A stretch of DNA of 64,000 nt from Mixta theicola (GTDB lineage: Bacteria; Pseudomonadota; Gammaproteobacteria; Enterobacterales; Enterobacteriaceae). The notes under the pieces were generated by a model, which saw only the letters and a list, made by a program, of their open reading frames with translations, did not search any database and was not told where the DNA came from. Where the stretch lies: positions 191,725-255,724 of the forward strand of contig NZ_NWUO01000007.1 in NCBI RefSeq assembly GCF_002895925.1, in the 5' to 3' direction. Made by a program: the position numbers and the translations under genes. Numbering within the stretch: position 1 is the stretch's first letter; each line of letters begins with the position of its first letter. Below, piece after piece: positions 41,521 to 51,352 of the stretch.

Positions 41521-41647
41521 ACGCCCGCTTTATTGAGCGTAAAGTCGGCAAAGACGACTAAACGCCCGCTTTATTGAGCGTAAAGTCGGCAAAGACGGCT
41601 TTACGCCCGCTTTATTGAGCGTAAAGTCGGCAAAGACGGCTTTACGC
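41491..41647 (+). repeat. 41-bp tandem repeat from the 3' end of lpxD (about 3.8 copies)
   Basis: Four head-to-tail copies start at 41491, 41532, 41573 and 41614, each opening ATTGAGCGTAAAGTCGGCAA. Copy 1 is the coding end of lpxD with its stop. Copies 1 and 2 carry GAYGACTAAACG; copies 3 and 4 carry GACGGCTTTACG. The change makes copies 3 and 4 inverted repeats. The last copy breaks off after TTTACGCACA. There is no spacer sequence between copies, so this is a simple tandem duplication, not CRISPR. Confidence 0.95.
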
Positions 41648-41721
41648 ACATCACACGCGGTCCGGCTTTCATAAATAAAACATGCTAAGCAGGGAAGCCA
41701 GGCGCCACATAAACTAATTTG

Positions 41722-41756
41722 CGGCCTGCCGACGATCGTCCGATCGGTGCAGGCCG
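41722..41756 (+). other. Strong hairpin ahead of fabZ
   Basis: CGGCCTGC (41722-41729) pairs with GCAGGCCG (41749-41756), with further partial pairing inside (GACGATCG/CGATCGGT). There is no T tract, so termination is unlikely. The spacer 41521-41798 otherwise holds only the tandem repeat and about 40 bp of leader before the fabZ ribosome-binding sequence. Confidence 0.6.
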
Positions 41757-41798
41757 TGTTATTGATGCCATCAGAATTTTTAGGACAGGAAGAGTATT

Positions 41799-42254
41799 TT
41801 GACTACTGAAACTCATACTCTGAATATTGAAGAGATTTTAGAACTGCTGCCGCACCGTTACCCATTTTTACTGGTCGATCGTGTCCTGGAGTTCGAAGAG
41901 CACAAATATCTGCGAGCGGTGAAAAACGTCTCGGTTAACGAACCGTTTTTCCAGGGGCATTTCCCTGGTAAGCCGATTTTCCCGGGCGTTCTGATTCTTG
42001 AGGCGATGGCGCAGGCGACAGGTATCCTGGCGTTTAAAAGCGTCGGTAAACTTGAGCCGGGCGAGCTGTATTACTTTGCCGGAATTGACGAAGCGCGCTT
42101 TAAGCGTCCGGTCGTACCGGGCGATCAGATGATTATGGAAGTGACGTTCGAAAAAACCCGTCGTGGTCTGACGCGCTTTAAAGGCGTTGCTACCGTTGAC
42201 GGTAAAATTGTCTGTGAAGCGACCATGATGTGTGCCCGTAGCCGGGAGGCATAA
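41799..42254 (+). CDS. fabZ: 3-hydroxyacyl-[acyl-carrier-protein] dehydratase FabZ
   Basis: 151-residue hot-dog fold enzyme. The catalytic His is in [14 protein letters not shown] and the Glu in [10 protein letters not shown]. It dehydrates 3-hydroxyacyl-ACP in fatty acid elongation and competes with LpxA and LpxD for hydroxymyristoyl-ACP. The start is TTG at 41799 after AGGAAGAG, giving (M)[19 protein letters not shown] as in E. coli, which also uses TTG. The 278-bp spacer from lpxD is longer than usual because of the tandem repeat. Confidence 0.96.
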   Translation: MTTETHTLNIEEILELLPHRYPFLLVDRVLEFEEHKYLRAVKNVSVNEPFFQGHFPGKPIFPGVLILEAMAQATGILAFKSVGKLEPGELYYFAGIDEARFKRPVVPGDQMIMEVTFEKTRRGLTRFKGVATVDGKIVCEATMMCARSREA

Positions 42255-42257
42255 TAC

Positions 42258-43046
42258 ATGATTGATGCAACTGCCGTAATTCATCCGAGTACTATCGTTG
42301 AAGAGGGCGCCGTAATTGGCGCTCGTGTCCACATTGGCCCCTTTTGCTATATCGGTGCGAATGTTGAAATTGGTGAAGGTACCGTTCTGAAATCCCACGT
42401 GGTGGTGAACGGACATACCCGCATCGGTAAAGACAATATTATTACCCAGTTCGCCTCTATCGGTGAGGTAAACCAGGACCTGAAATATGCTGGTGAGCCA
42501 ACGCGTGTTGAAATTGGCGATCGTAACAGCATTCGCGAAAGCGTGACCATCCATCGTGGTACGGTGCAGGGCGGCGGCGTAACCCGCATCGGCAGCGATA
42601 ACCTGCTGATGGTGAATGCGCATATCGCTCACGACTGCGTCGTTGGCAACCGCTGTATTTTTGCTAATAACGCCACGCTGGGCGGGCACGTTACGGTGGA
42701 TGACTTTGCCATTATTGGCGGCATGACGGCGGTGCATCAGTTCTGTATTATCGGCGCGCACGTTATGGTGGGCGGCTGTTCCGGCGTAGCGCAGGATGTG
42801 CCGCCTTACGTTATCGCGCAGGGCAACCACGCGACGCCGTTTGGTATCAATATTGAAGGGCTGAAACGCCGCGGCTTTGACAAAGAAGCGCTGCATGCTA
42901 TTCGTGCGGCCTACAAGCTGTTATACCGCAGCGGCAGAACGCTGGATGAAGTGAAGCCGGAGATCGAAGCGCTGGCGGAGAAGCACGCTGAAGTTAAGCC
43001 CTTTTACGACTTCTTTGCCCGCTCAACGCGAGGTCTGATTCGTTAA
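42258..43046 (+). CDS. lpxA: UDP-N-acetylglucosamine O-acyltransferase LpxA
   Basis: 262 residues, the same as E. coli. Left-handed beta helix hexapeptides run from residue 2 to about 190, with the catalytic His in [13 protein letters not shown], and a C-terminal helical domain ([21 protein letters not shown]) follows. It performs the first step of lipid A synthesis, transferring hydroxymyristate from ACP to UDP-GlcNAc. It starts three bases after fabZ and ends three bases before lpxB. Confidence 0.97.
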   Translation: MIDATAVIHPSTIVEEGAVIGARVHIGPFCYIGANVEIGEGTVLKSHVVVNGHTRIGKDNIITQFASIGEVNQDLKYAGEPTRVEIGDRNSIRESVTIHRGTVQGGGVTRIGSDNLLMVNAHIAHDCVVGNRCIFANNATLGGHVTVDDFAIIGGMTAVHQFCIIGAHVMVGGCSGVAQDVPPYVIAQGNHATPFGINIEGLKRRGFDKEALHAIRAAYKLLYRSGRTLDEVKPEIEALAEKHAEVKPFYDFFARSTRGLIR

Positions 43047-43049
43047 CCC

Positions 43050-44198
43050 ATGGCTGCTCGTCCTTTAACGATTGCCCTTGTCGCCGGAGAAACCTCCGGC
43101 GATATTCTTGGTGCCGGTTTAATTCGTGCGCTAAAAGCCAGGCATCCTGACGCCCGCTTTGTTGGCGTGGCTGGCCCGCGCATGATGGCGGAAGGCTGTG
43201 AAAGCTGGTACGACATGGAAGAGCTGGCGGTGATGGGCATTGTTGAGGTGCTGGGGCGCCTGCCGCGCCTGTTAAAAATCCGTCGTGATTTGACTCGCCG
43301 TTTCAGCGCGCTTAAGCCTGACGTTTTTGTCGGCATCGATGCACCCGATTTTAACATTACCCTTGAAGGGCGGCTGAAGCAGCGCGGGATCCGCACTATT
43401 CACTACGTCAGCCCTTCGGTATGGGCGTGGCGGCAAAATCGGGTATTCAAAATCGGCCGCGCCACCGATCTGGTGCTGGCCTTCCTGCCGTTCGAAAAAG
43501 CGTTTTACGATCGCTTTGACGTTCCCTGCCGTTTTATCGGGCATACCATGGCGGATGCCATGCCGCTTCACCCGGATAAAGCCGCCGCCCGCCGCACGCT
43601 GGGAATCGCTGAACCGGCGCTCTGCCTGGCGTTGCTGCCCGGTTCGCGTAAAGCGGAAGTCGAGATGCTCAGCGCGGATTTTCTCAAGACGGCGCAGCGG
43701 CTGCGTGAAAAGTGGCCGCAGCTGGAAATCGTGGTGCCGTTGGTTAATGCCCGGCGACGCGAACAGTTTGAGCAGATTAAAGCTGCGGTCGCGCCTGAGC
43801 TGCCGGTACATCTGTTGGACGGTCAGGGCCGCGAGGCGATGATCGCCAGCGATGCGGCGCTGCTGGCTTCCGGTACGGCTGCGCTGGAATGTATGCTGGC
43901 AAAATGTCCGATGGTTGTGGGTTACCGGATGAAACCCTCCACCTTCTGGCTGGCGCAGCGGCTGGTAAAAACCGACTATGTCTCGCTGCCTAACCTGCTG
44001 GCCGGACGCGAGCTGGTGCCGGAGCTGCTGCAGGATGAGTGTCAGCCCGAACGGCTGGCCGCAGCGCTGGAACCCTTGCTGGCGCAGGGCGAAACGCGCG
44101 ACAGGCTGTTGGCAACCTTTACTGAACTGCACCAGCAGATCCGCTGGAATGCCGATGAACAAGCGGCTCAGGCCGTACTGGAGTTGGCGAATGGCTGA
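43050..44198 (+). CDS. lpxB: Lipid-A-disaccharide synthase
   Basis: 382-residue GT-B-like glycosyltransferase (family 19). Conserved pieces are [52 protein letters not shown] and [12 protein letters not shown]. It joins UDP-2,3-diacylglucosamine to lipid X at the inner membrane. Its last eight bases overlap the rnhB start (ATGGCTGA), so translation is coupled. Confidence 0.97.
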   Translation: MAARPLTIALVAGETSGDILGAGLIRALKARHPDARFVGVAGPRMMAEGCESWYDMEELAVMGIVEVLGRLPRLLKIRRDLTRRFSALKPDVFVGIDAPDFNITLEGRLKQRGIRTIHYVSPSVWAWRQNRVFKIGRATDLVLAFLPFEKAFYDRFDVPCRFIGHTMADAMPLHPDKAAARRTLGIAEPALCLALLPGSRKAEVEMLSADFLKTAQRLREKWPQLEIVVPLVNARRREQFEQIKAAVAPELPVHLLDGQGREAMIASDAALLASGTAALECMLAKCPMVVGYRMKPSTFWLAQRLVKTDYVSLPNLLAGRELVPELLQDECQPERLAAALEPLLAQGETRDRLLATFTELHQQIRWNADEQAAQAVLELANG

Positions 44199-44817
44199 AT
44201 TTATTTATCCCAACGCGCGCATGATTGCTGGCGTTGATGAAGTTGGACGCGGGCCGCTGGTCGGCGCGGTTGTCACGGCGGCGGTGATCCTCGATCCCGC
44301 GCGTCCTGTCGCCGGGCTGGCGGACTCTAAAAAGCTGAGCGAAAAGCGTCGGCTGGCGTTGTACGATGAAATCCGCGAAAAAGCGTTGGCCTGGAGCCTG
44401 GGCCGCGCCGAACCGGAAGAGATTGACCAGCTAAACATTTTGCATGCCACTATGCTGGCAATGCAGCGCGCCGTGGCCGCTCTGGCCGTCACTCCTGATT
44501 ATGTATTGATTGATGGCAATCGCTGCCCTAAGCTGCCGATGCCGTCAACGGCGGTGGTAAAAGGCGACAGCCTGGTGGCGGAAATCAGCGCCGCATCCAT
44601 TATCGCTAAAGTGACGCGCGACCGTGAAATGGCCGAGCTGGATGCGGTTTTCCCGCAGTACGGCTTTGCACAGCATAAAGGCTATCCCACCGCGCAACAT
44701 CTGGCGATGTTGACAGAACATGGGGCCACGCCGCACCATCGTCGTAGTTTTGCTCCGGTGCGCAATGCGCTGCTGGACACCGAAGTGACTAATCTCACCG
44801 CCGATCGCGCGCGCTAA
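44191..44817 (+). CDS. rnhB: Ribonuclease HII
   Basis: 208 residues. The catalytic carboxylates are in [13 protein letters not shown] (Asp-Glu), the Asp in DYVLIDGN and the Asp in [13 protein letters not shown]. It removes single ribonucleotides and RNA primers from DNA. The ATG at 44191 overlaps the lpxB end; a longer frame inside lpxB is a shadow. It is about ten residues longer than the E. coli enzyme, with a tail NLTADRAR. It leads into dnaE after 33 bp. Confidence 0.96.
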   Translation: MAEFIYPNARMIAGVDEVGRGPLVGAVVTAAVILDPARPVAGLADSKKLSEKRRLALYDEIREKALAWSLGRAEPEEIDQLNILHATMLAMQRAVAALAVTPDYVLIDGNRCPKLPMPSTAVVKGDSLVAEISAASIIAKVTRDREMAELDAVFPQYGFAQHKGYPTAQHLAMLTEHGATPHHRRSFAPVRNALLDTEVTNLTADRAR

Positions 44818-44850
44818 GCGCAGCTTTGCTGCAGTTAACCGGAAAGAAAA

Positions 44851-47800
44851 ATGGCCGAACCTCGTTTTATTCATCTGCGTATCCACAGCGATTATTCGAT
44901 GGTCGATGGGCTGGCGAAGACCGGCTCGCTGGTGAAAAAAACAGCGGCCATCGGGATGCCAGCGATGGCAATTACCGACTTTACCAACCTGTGCGGGCTG
45001 GTGAAGTTTTACGGTACGGCGCATGGCGCAGGGATTAAACCGATTATTGGCGCTGATTTTCTTGTCGCCTGTGAGCTTATGGGCGATGAGCTGTCGCAGA
45101 TTACCGTGCTGGCGATGAATAACGTCGGCTACCAAAATCTGACGCTGCTGATTTCACGCGCCTACCAACGCGGCTACGGCCCGGAAGGCCCGACGCTCGA
45201 TCGTGACTGGCTGGCCGAGCATCAGGAAGGGCTGATTCTGCTCTCTGGCGGACGGCGCGGCGACGTTGGTCGCAGCCTGCTGCGCGGCAATCAGGCGCTG
45301 GTGGCGCAGTGTCTGGCTTTTTATCAGCAACACTTTCCCGATCGCTATTATCTGGAGCTGATCCGCACCGGACGCCCGGATGAAGAAAGCTATCTGCATG
45401 CCGCCGTCGAGCTGGCAATTGCCGAAGGCATTCCCGTGGTGGCGACGAATGAAGTCTGCTTTATCAATGAGGATGACTTCGACGCGCATGAAATTCGCGT
45501 GGCGATCCACGACGGCTATACGCTGGACGATCCCAAACGGCCACGTAATTACAGCCCGCAGCAGTATATGCGCAGCGCTGAAGAGATGTGCGAGCTGTTT
45601 TCCGACATCCCGGAAGCGCTGGAAAACAGCGTGGAAATTGCCCGGCGCTGTAACGTAACGGTGCGGCTTGGCGAATACTTCCTGCCGCAGTTCCCTACCG
45701 GGGATATGTCTACCGAAGATTTTCTGGTGAAGCGTTCGCGCGAGGGGCTGGAAGAACGCCTTGAATTTCTCTTTCCCGATCCGCAAGTGCGGACGCAGAA
45801 ACGCGTGGAATACGATGAGCGTCTGGAAATTGAGCTTAACGTTATTAACCAGATGGGCTTCCCTGGCTACTTCCTGATCGTAATGGAATTTATCCAGTGG
45901 TCGAAGGATAACGGCATCCCGGTCGGACCGGGACGTGGTTCGGGCGCCGGTTCGCTGGTGGCCTACGCGCTGAAAATTACCGATCTCGATCCGCTGGAAT
46001 TTGACCTGCTGTTCGAGCGCTTCCTGAACCCGGAACGCGTATCGATGCCCGACTTTGATGTCGATTTCTGTATGGAGAAGCGCGATCAGGTTATTGAGCA
46101 CGTCGCCGATATGTACGGGCGTGATGCGGTATCGCAGATTATCACCTTCGGTACTATGGCGGCGAAAGCGGTTATCCGCGACGTGGGCCGCGTGCTGGGG
46201 CATCCGTATGGCTTCGTTGACCGTATCTCTAAGCTGGTGCCGCCCGATCCGGGCATGACGCTGGAGAAAGCCTTTGCCGCCGAGCCGCAGCTGCCGGAAA
46301 TCTACGAGGCGGATGAAGAGGTCAGGGCGCTGATCGATATGGCGCGCAAGCTGGAAGGGGTGACGCGCAACGCCGGTAAACATGCCGGCGGCGTGGTGAT
46401 TGCGCCCACTAAAATTACCGACTTTGCCCCGCTTTACTGTGATGAGCACGGCCAGTATCCGGTAACCCAGTTTGATAAAAACGATGTGGAATATGCCGGG
46501 CTGGTGAAATTCGACTTCCTTGGCCTGCGTACCCTGACGATCATCAACTGGGCGCTGGAGATGATTAACGCGCGCCGGGAGAAGCAGGGCGAACCGCCCA
46601 TCGATATTGCCGCGATTCCGCTGGAAGATAAAATAAGTTTTGATATGCTGCAGCGCGCGGAAACCACGGCGGTGTTCCAGCTTGAATCGCGCGGCATGAA
46701 AGACCTGATTAAACGCCTGAAGCCGGACTGCTTTGAAGATATGATCGCGCTGGTGGCGCTGTTCCGTCCGGGCCCGCTGCAGTCGGGCATGGTGGATAAC
46801 TTCATTGACCGTAAACATGGCCGTGAAGCGATTTCCTATCCGGATATTCAGTGGCAGCATGAAACCCTGAAGCCGGTGCTGGAGCCGACCTACGGCATTA
46901 TTCTGTATCAGGAACAGGTGATGCAGATTGCCCAGGAGCTGGCGGGCTATACGCTCGGCGGCGCGGATATGCTGCGTCGCGCCATGGGTAAGAAAAAGCC
47001 GGAGGAGATGGCCAAGCAGCGTTCCGTGTTTAAAGAGGGCGCGGAAAGCATGGGCATCGACGGCGAGCTGTCGATGAAAATCTTCGACCTGGTGGAAAAA
47101 TTCGCCGGTTACGGCTTCAATAAATCACACTCCGCCGCCTATGCGCTGGTTTCCTACCAGACGCTGTGGCTGAAGGCGCACTATCCGGCTGAGTTTATGG
47201 CGGCGGTGATGACCGCCGATATGGACAACACCGAGAAAGTGGTTGGCCTGGTGGATGAGTGCTGGCGCATGGGCCTGAAGGTGCTGCCGCCGGATATTAA
47301 CTCCGGCCTTTATCAGTTTCACGTCAATGACGACGGTGAGATCGTGTATGGCATCGGCGCAATCAAAGGCGTCGGCGAAGGCCCGATCGAAGCGATCATT
47401 GAAGCACGTAATAAAGATGGTTATTTCCGCGAGCTGTTCGATCTTTGCGCGCGTACCGATCCGAAAAAGATTAACCGTCGGGTGATGGAAAAGCTGATTA
47501 TGTCCGGCGCTTTCGATCGTCTTGGGCCGCACCGGGCGGCGCTGATGAGTGCGCTGGGCGATGCGCTGAAGGCGGCGGATCAGCATGCGAAAGCGGAAGC
47601 GATCGGACAGGCGGATATGTTTGGCGTACTGGCTGAAGAGCCGGAGCAGGTGGAGCAGTCGTACGCCAGTATTACACCGTGGCCGGAACAGGTGCAGCTG
47701 GATGGCGAGCGCGAGACGCTCGGTCTCTATCTGACCGGCCATCCGATCAACCAGTACCTGAAAGAAATTGAGCGTTACGTGGGTGGCGTACGTCTGAAAG

Positions 47801-48333
47801 ACATGCACCCAACCGAGCGCGGTAAGGTAATTACCGCGGCCGGTTTGGTGGTGGCGGCCCGCGTTATGGTCACTAAACGCGGTAACCGTATTGGCATCTG
47901 CACGCTGGACGATCGTTCTGGTCGTCTGGAAGTGATGTTGTTCACAGATGCACTTGATAAATACCAGCAGCTGCTGGAAAAAGACCGTATCCTGATCGTC
48001 AGCGGACAGGTCAGCTTTGATGATTTTAGCGGTGGGCTTAAAATGACCGCTCGCGAAGTTATGGATATTGATGAGGCACGTGAAAAATACGCGCGTGGAC
48101 TTGCTATCTCGCTGACGGACAGGCAAATTGATGACCAGCTTTTAAACCGTCTCCGTCAGTCTCTGGAACCTCATCGTTCGGGGACGATTCCGGTACATCT
48201 CTACTATCAGAGAGCGGATGCGCGGGCTAAGCTGCGTTTTGGCGCAGCGTGGCGCGTATCTCCCTGCGATCGTTTGCTTAATGACCTGCGATCGCTGATA
48301 GGATCGGAGCAGGTGGAACTGGAGTTTGACTAA
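44851..48333 (+). CDS. dnaE: DNA polymerase III alpha subunit
   Basis: 1160 residues, the same as E. coli. An N-terminal PHP domain ([18 protein letters not shown]) is followed by the C-family palm with catalytic Asp in [15 protein letters not shown] and a third Asp in [14 protein letters not shown], fingers, a tandem helix-hairpin-helix, the beta-clamp motif QADMFGV near residue 920, an OB domain and the tau-binding C-terminus. It is the chromosomal replicase catalytic subunit. It lies in the rnhB-dnaE-accA series, with 12 bp to accA. Confidence 0.98.
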   Translation: MAEPRFIHLRIHSDYSMVDGLAKTGSLVKKTAAIGMPAMAITDFTNLCGLVKFYGTAHGAGIKPIIGADFLVACELMGDELSQITVLAMNNVGYQNLTLLISRAYQRGYGPEGPTLDRDWLAEHQEGLILLSGGRRGDVGRSLLRGNQALVAQCLAFYQQHFPDRYYLELIRTGRPDEESYLHAAVELAIAEGIPVVATNEVCFINEDDFDAHEIRVAIHDGYTLDDPKRPRNYSPQQYMRSAEEMCELFSDIPEALENSVEIARRCNVTVRLGEYFLPQFPTGDMSTEDFLVKRSREGLEERLEFLFPDPQVRTQKRVEYDERLEIELNVINQMGFPGYFLIVMEFIQWSKDNGIPVGPGRGSGAGSLVAYALKITDLDPLEFDLLFERFLNPERVSMPDFDVDFCMEKRDQVIEHVADMYGRDAVSQIITFGTMAAKAVIRDVGRVLGHPYGFVDRISKLVPPDPGMTLEKAFAAEPQLPEIYEADEEVRALIDMARKLEGVTRNAGKHAGGVVIAPTKITDFAPLYCDEHGQYPVTQFDKNDVEYAGLVKFDFLGLRTLTIINWALEMINARREKQGEPPIDIAAIPLEDKISFDMLQRAETTAVFQLESRGMKDLIKRLKPDCFEDMIALVALFRPGPLQSGMVDNFIDRKHGREAISYPDIQWQHETLKPVLEPTYGIILYQEQVMQIAQELAGYTLGGADMLRRAMGKKKPEEMAKQRSVFKEGAESMGIDGELSMKIFDLVEKFAGYGFNKSHSAAYALVSYQTLWLKAHYPAEFMAAVMTADMDNTEKVVGLVDECWRMGLKVLPPDINSGLYQFHVNDDGEIVYGIGAIKGVGEGPIEAIIEARNKDGYFRELFDLCARTDPKKINRRVMEKLIMSGAFDRLGPHRAALMSALGDALKAADQHAKAEAIGQADMFGVLAEEPEQVEQSYASITPWPEQVQLDGERETLGLYLTGHPINQYLKEIERYVGGVRLKDMHPTERGKVITAAGLVVAARVMVTKRGNRIGICTLDDRSGRLEVMLFTDALDKYQQLLEKDRILIVSGQVSFDDFSGGLKMTAREVMDIDEAREKYARGLAISLTDRQIDDQLLNRLRQSLEPHRSGTIPVHLYYQRADARAKLRFGAAWRVSPCDRLLNDLRSLIGSEQVELEFD

Positions 48334-48345
48334 AACAGGAACATT

Positions 48346-49305
48346 ATGAGTCTTAATTACCTGGATTTTGAACAGCCAATTGCAGAACTGGAGGCGAAAA
48401 TCGACTCCCTCAAGTCGGTTGGCCGTCAGGATGAAAAACACGATATTAATCTGGATGAAGAGATCCAGCGTCTGCGCGAAAAAAGCGTTGAGCTGACCCG
48501 TAAAATCTTCGCCGATTTGGGCGCATGGCAGATCGCGCAACTGGCGCGTCATCCGCTGCGTCCTTACACGCTGGACTATGTCCGTAACGTGTTTACTGAC
48601 TTTGATGAGCTGGCAGGCGATCGCGCCTATGCGGATGACAAAGCGATTGTCGGCGGCATAGCGCGTCTGGACGGACGCCCGGTAATGATTATCGGCCACC
48701 AAAAAGGCCGTGAAACCAAAGAGAAAATTCGGCGTAACTTCGGTATGCCGGCGCCGGAAGGCTATCGCAAAGCGCTGCGCCTGATGGAAATGGCCGAGCG
48801 CTTTAAGATGCCGATTATTACCTTTATCGATACGCCGGGCGCTTATCCGGGCGTTGGCGCGGAAGAGCGCGGTCAGTCTGAGGCCATCGCACGCAACCTG
48901 CGTGAAATGTCCGGCCTGAAAGTGCCGATTATCTGTACCGTTATTGGTGAAGGTGGTTCCGGCGGCGCGCTGGCGATTGGCGTCGGCGATAAGGTCAACA
49001 TGCTGCAGTACAGCACCTATTCGGTTATTTCCCCGGAGGGCTGCGCCTCAATCCTGTGGAAGAGCGCGGATAAAGCGCCGCTGGCCGCTGAAGCGATGGG
49101 CATCATTGCGCCGCGTCTGAAAGAGTTGGATCTGATCGATTCTATCGTCCCTGAACCGCTGGGCGCTGCGCATCGCGATCCGCTGGCGATTGCGGCCTCA
49201 CTGAAAGCGCAGCTGCTGGCTGACCTGGCCGATCTGGACGTACTGAATACCGAAGAGCTACTGAATCGCCGTTATCATCGTTTAATGAATTACGGCTACG
49301 CCTGA
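48346..49305 (+). CDS. accA: Acetyl-CoA carboxylase carboxyltransferase subunit alpha
   Basis: 319 residues. It is a crotonase-superfamily subunit with the CoA and biotin-binding glycines in [20 protein letters not shown] and [17 protein letters not shown]. With AccD it transfers the carboxyl group from biotin to acetyl-CoA, the first step of fatty acid synthesis. It is the last gene of the supercluster and is closed by a strong terminator, after which the accessory islet begins. Confidence 0.97.
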   Translation: MSLNYLDFEQPIAELEAKIDSLKSVGRQDEKHDINLDEEIQRLREKSVELTRKIFADLGAWQIAQLARHPLRPYTLDYVRNVFTDFDELAGDRAYADDKAIVGGIARLDGRPVMIIGHQKGRETKEKIRRNFGMPAPEGYRKALRLMEMAERFKMPIITFIDTPGAYPGVGAEERGQSEAIARNLREMSGLKVPIICTVIGEGGSGGALAIGVGDKVNMLQYSTYSVISPEGCASILWKSADKAPLAAEAMGIIAPRLKELDLIDSIVPEPLGAAHRDPLAIAASLKAQLLADLADLDVLNTEELLNRRYHRLMNYGYA

Positions 49306-49327
49306 TTTCGTTCAGGTCATTAACAAG

Positions 49328-49350
49328 GCGGCCTCCGGGCCGCTTTTTTT
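49328..49350 (+). terminator. Terminator of accA
   Basis: GCGGCC (49328-49333), loop TCCG, GGCCGC (49338-49343), T7, 22 bp after the accA stop. Between here and 49592 no gene is seen; the sequence becomes markedly more AT-rich. Confidence 0.93.
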
Positions 49351-49592
49351 ACTTTTACGACAAGAGGACTTCCCTCAATAAATATCCTGTTATCGATTGT
49401 TTTGCGTTTTGCGCACGGTGATGGTTGAAGTTAAACAGCCTGGGAATACACATCAATAACGGGGGTTGAAATAGGGTCTTACGCCGAAACCGTCGAAACG
49501 TCTGATAAACAGCAGAAAGAACTATGCCAGCCGCATGTAACCGGGCAGTATTCAATCTGGGATTCTGGTGAATTTTTAAGGATGAAAAGTCT

Positions 49593-49925
49593 ATGAAAGT
49601 GAGCGACGCTGATTTGTTGAAATCAGGATTCAGTAAAAGCGATTTACAAAAACTAAAGAATAATATAGCTAATCATGGTGGGTCACTTGATTCTGTAATA
49701 TATGATCTTGCAAACCGCTTCATCGCGGCAAAGTGGATTTCCATCGTTGCTTTGACTGTCTTACTGCTGACGCTGATGCTGGCATCAGGAAACACCACAA
49801 TTACGCTTGCTGCCACTCTTGCTATCGTATTACCTTTTATCTGGTTCTTAGCTCCTGCAAGGCTGGCATACAAATCATGGCGCTATCGCAAAATAATGTC
49901 TAACGCTGAACTGAATCAGTTATAG
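49593..49925 (+). CDS. Small two-helix membrane protein of unknown function
   Basis: 110 residues, not recognised. A charged helical N-terminus (SKSDLQKLKNNIANHGGSLD) leads to two membrane segments at about 48-66 and 69-88, then a basic tail ending NAELNQL. Codon use is AT-rich, unlike accA and ldcC. AAGGA lies 11 bases before the ATG, longer than ideal. Its 3' end overlaps the convergent DUF4225-like gene by 26 bp. The cytoplasmic-helix plus membrane-hairpin design would suit an inner-membrane immunity or regulatory protein, but that is only inference. Confidence 0.6.
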   Translation: MKVSDADLLKSGFSKSDLQKLKNNIANHGGSLDSVIYDLANRFIAAKWISIVALTVLLLTLMLASGNTTITLAATLAIVLPFIWFLAPARLAYKSWRYRKIMSNAELNQL

Positions 49926-50718
49926 TCATTAGATCGAATATAACTTTAGCTTTAACGCCATAGCCAACAATTTTCATGGTGAGCGCTGGCTGGCTCATAG
50001 TGCTAACTTTTCGATAATAATCAATGGGTAAATATCGAAACAGTCGCCAGGTTCCCGGACGTCTTAACAGGCCAATTATGCTATATGCATTTGCAACAAG
50101 TGAGACTGATTTGTAAATTCCCAGCCCGCTATTACTGCTGAACCCCATAAATTTAGCGGTTGACATAGCAGCATCAGCAACCAGCCCTTCAGAAGCTTTA
50201 TTATCCATAGCATAGTGCGCCATTTCCTTGCTTATGCCATTTGCACCATCGGTGACCAGAACCGCACCGGCCAGAACTCCCAGGGGCATCATCGAACCTA
50301 TAAGCGTCACACCAACTGCTATTTCAATGCCTGCCAGCGCCACATTTACAGCAGAAATCATATAGCCAACAATTTTGTTATTTTCCCGGACGAACTCCAC
50401 TTTTGCGTAAATTTTCGCTGTCTTCATTCGCAGCATACGATCCTGTTCCTGAAGATTTTTTGTTTCATCACTTAAATTTTTAATACATGCCATGCACTCT
50501 TCGTCTGATTTCGCTCGGCGGGCAGCAGCAAATTGCAGCTCAACGAATTCTTTTATCTCCCGAACAAAACTTATCCGGGTCAAATCATCCTGTAAATGAA
50601 AAGCTGACAGCGTATTCGCCGTATTAATCAACTTTCTGGCTTCAAGATTAACCATTTTTTCCGCCCAGGCTTTATTTCTTCCGCCAGAGCGCATCATATC
50701 TAGCAGTGCAGCATCCAT
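49900..50718 (-). CDS. DUF4225-like protein with glycine-rich hydrophobic hairpin
   Basis: 272 residues, with GGGAG eight bases before the ATG. The helical N-terminus has a CxxC pair (DEECMACIKNL, residues 75-78). A central hydrophobic, Gly/Ala-rich stretch at about 117-158 (VGYMISAVNVALAGIEIAVG, then a second segment with PLGVLAGAVLV) looks like a membrane-inserting hairpin. The C-terminus contains RRPGTWRLFRYLPIDYYRKV. From memory it resembles proteins labelled DUF4225 in Pantoea, Erwinia and Klebsiella; the function is unknown. It lies in the low-GC islet, convergent with the 110-residue membrane protein and near an hcp remnant, so a link to type VI secretion is possible. Confidence 0.7.
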   Translation of the reverse strand: MDAALLDMMRSGGRNKAWAEKMVNLEARKLINTANTLSAFHLQDDLTRISFVREIKEFVELQFAAARRAKSDEECMACIKNLSDETKNLQEQDRMLRMKTAKIYAKVEFVRENNKIVGYMISAVNVALAGIEIAVGVTLIGSMMPLGVLAGAVLVTDGANGISKEMAHYAMDNKASEGLVADAAMSTAKFMGFSSNSGLGIYKSVSLVANAYSIIGLLRRPGTWRLFRYLPIDYYRKVSTMSQPALTMKIVGYGVKAKVIFDLMTITDSVQR

Positions 50719-50918
50719 TTTTGTTCTCCCTGTATATTACATCGCCGATAATACTCCTTTATTTTCAGCTGTAAACTCTCTTCAGCGCCGTATGCGCAAA
50801 GCCTGGAAATGATGTATTTTCTGATTGAGCCGGTGCTCCAAAGCGCGGGAGCCCTCGAAGCGCAATGGACATCAGATCATAATATAGAGGATATAATTAC
50901 CAGGATGATCCGGTAGCC

Positions 50919-51107
50919 ATGATGGGATATATCAAAAAGTTTTTACGGAGGCAGGGAAGGTTTTTCTTTTCGATGTACGGCCCGGCATTGCTGACCATTA
51001 TATTTGCATTACTCCAGGCCCATTACTTTCCTGGTAGCCCAGTATGGCCAACAGGTGTTTTATTCATATTAATAATGATTATTATTGGTCGTTATGTGAA
51101 ATGGTGA
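50919..51107 (+). CDS. Possible small membrane protein
   Basis: 62 residues, not recognised. A basic start (MMGYIKKFLRRQGRFFFS) is followed by two hydrophobic segments, about 19-35 and 44-58, and a RYVKW end. The nearest AGGA is some 15 bases upstream of the ATG, so initiation is doubtful, and a chance frame in AT-rich DNA is a real alternative. It lies between the DUF4225-like gene (divergent) and the hcp remnant. Confidence 0.35.
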   Translation: MMGYIKKFLRRQGRFFFSMYGPALLTIIFALLQAHYFPGSPVWPTGVLFILIMIIIGRYVKW

Positions 51108-51154
51108 ACGTCTGCCACCCAATGTTATTTAAATCTCAATTGTAAGTGAACTGT

Positions 51155-51346
51155 ATGTCTACTTCCGCACATTTATGGTTTGAAGATGAAAACGGCTCCC
51201 AAATTATTGGCAGTTGTTTAATACCACTACGCTTAGGCTCAAGATGTACTGAATTCTGGAAGCAGGCATTGAGTCTGAATATTTCATATCATTCTGGAAA
51301 ACGTCAAAATCACAGGCCGGAAATTTCGACGGTTCCGGCGTAGAAG
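51155..51346 (+). pseudogene. hcp-type (type VI secretion tube/effector) gene remnant
   Basis: Three fragments in three frames match an Hcp-family T6SS protein as remembered. 51155-51241 encodes MSTSAHLWFEDENGSQIIGS and on to PLRLGS, the usual Hcp N-terminus. 51259-51281 encodes EAGIESEY, and 51282-51317 encodes FHIILENVKITG, segments that normally lie about 100 residues further on and are contiguous with each other. The middle of the gene is therefore deleted. A one-base loss between GAATATTT and CATATC shifts the frame, and the C-terminal part is missing. The only open frame through it (to 51343) is chimeric and not functional. Confidence 0.7.
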
Positions 51347-51352
51347 CCCGAA

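Noticed and set aside
41491..41647. CRISPR array at the end of lpxD
   Set aside because: The 41-bp units abut with no unique spacers and include coding sequence of lpxD; it is a tandem duplication.
45154..46860. 568-codon open frame antisense to dnaE
   Set aside because: It lies wholly inside dnaE and reads as a low-complexity His/Arg/Gln-rich shadow of GC-rich codons, with no motif or ribosome-binding site.
49355..49555. 66-codon minus-strand frame after accA
   Set aside because: No ribosome-binding site, no recognisable motif; AT-rich junction DNA.
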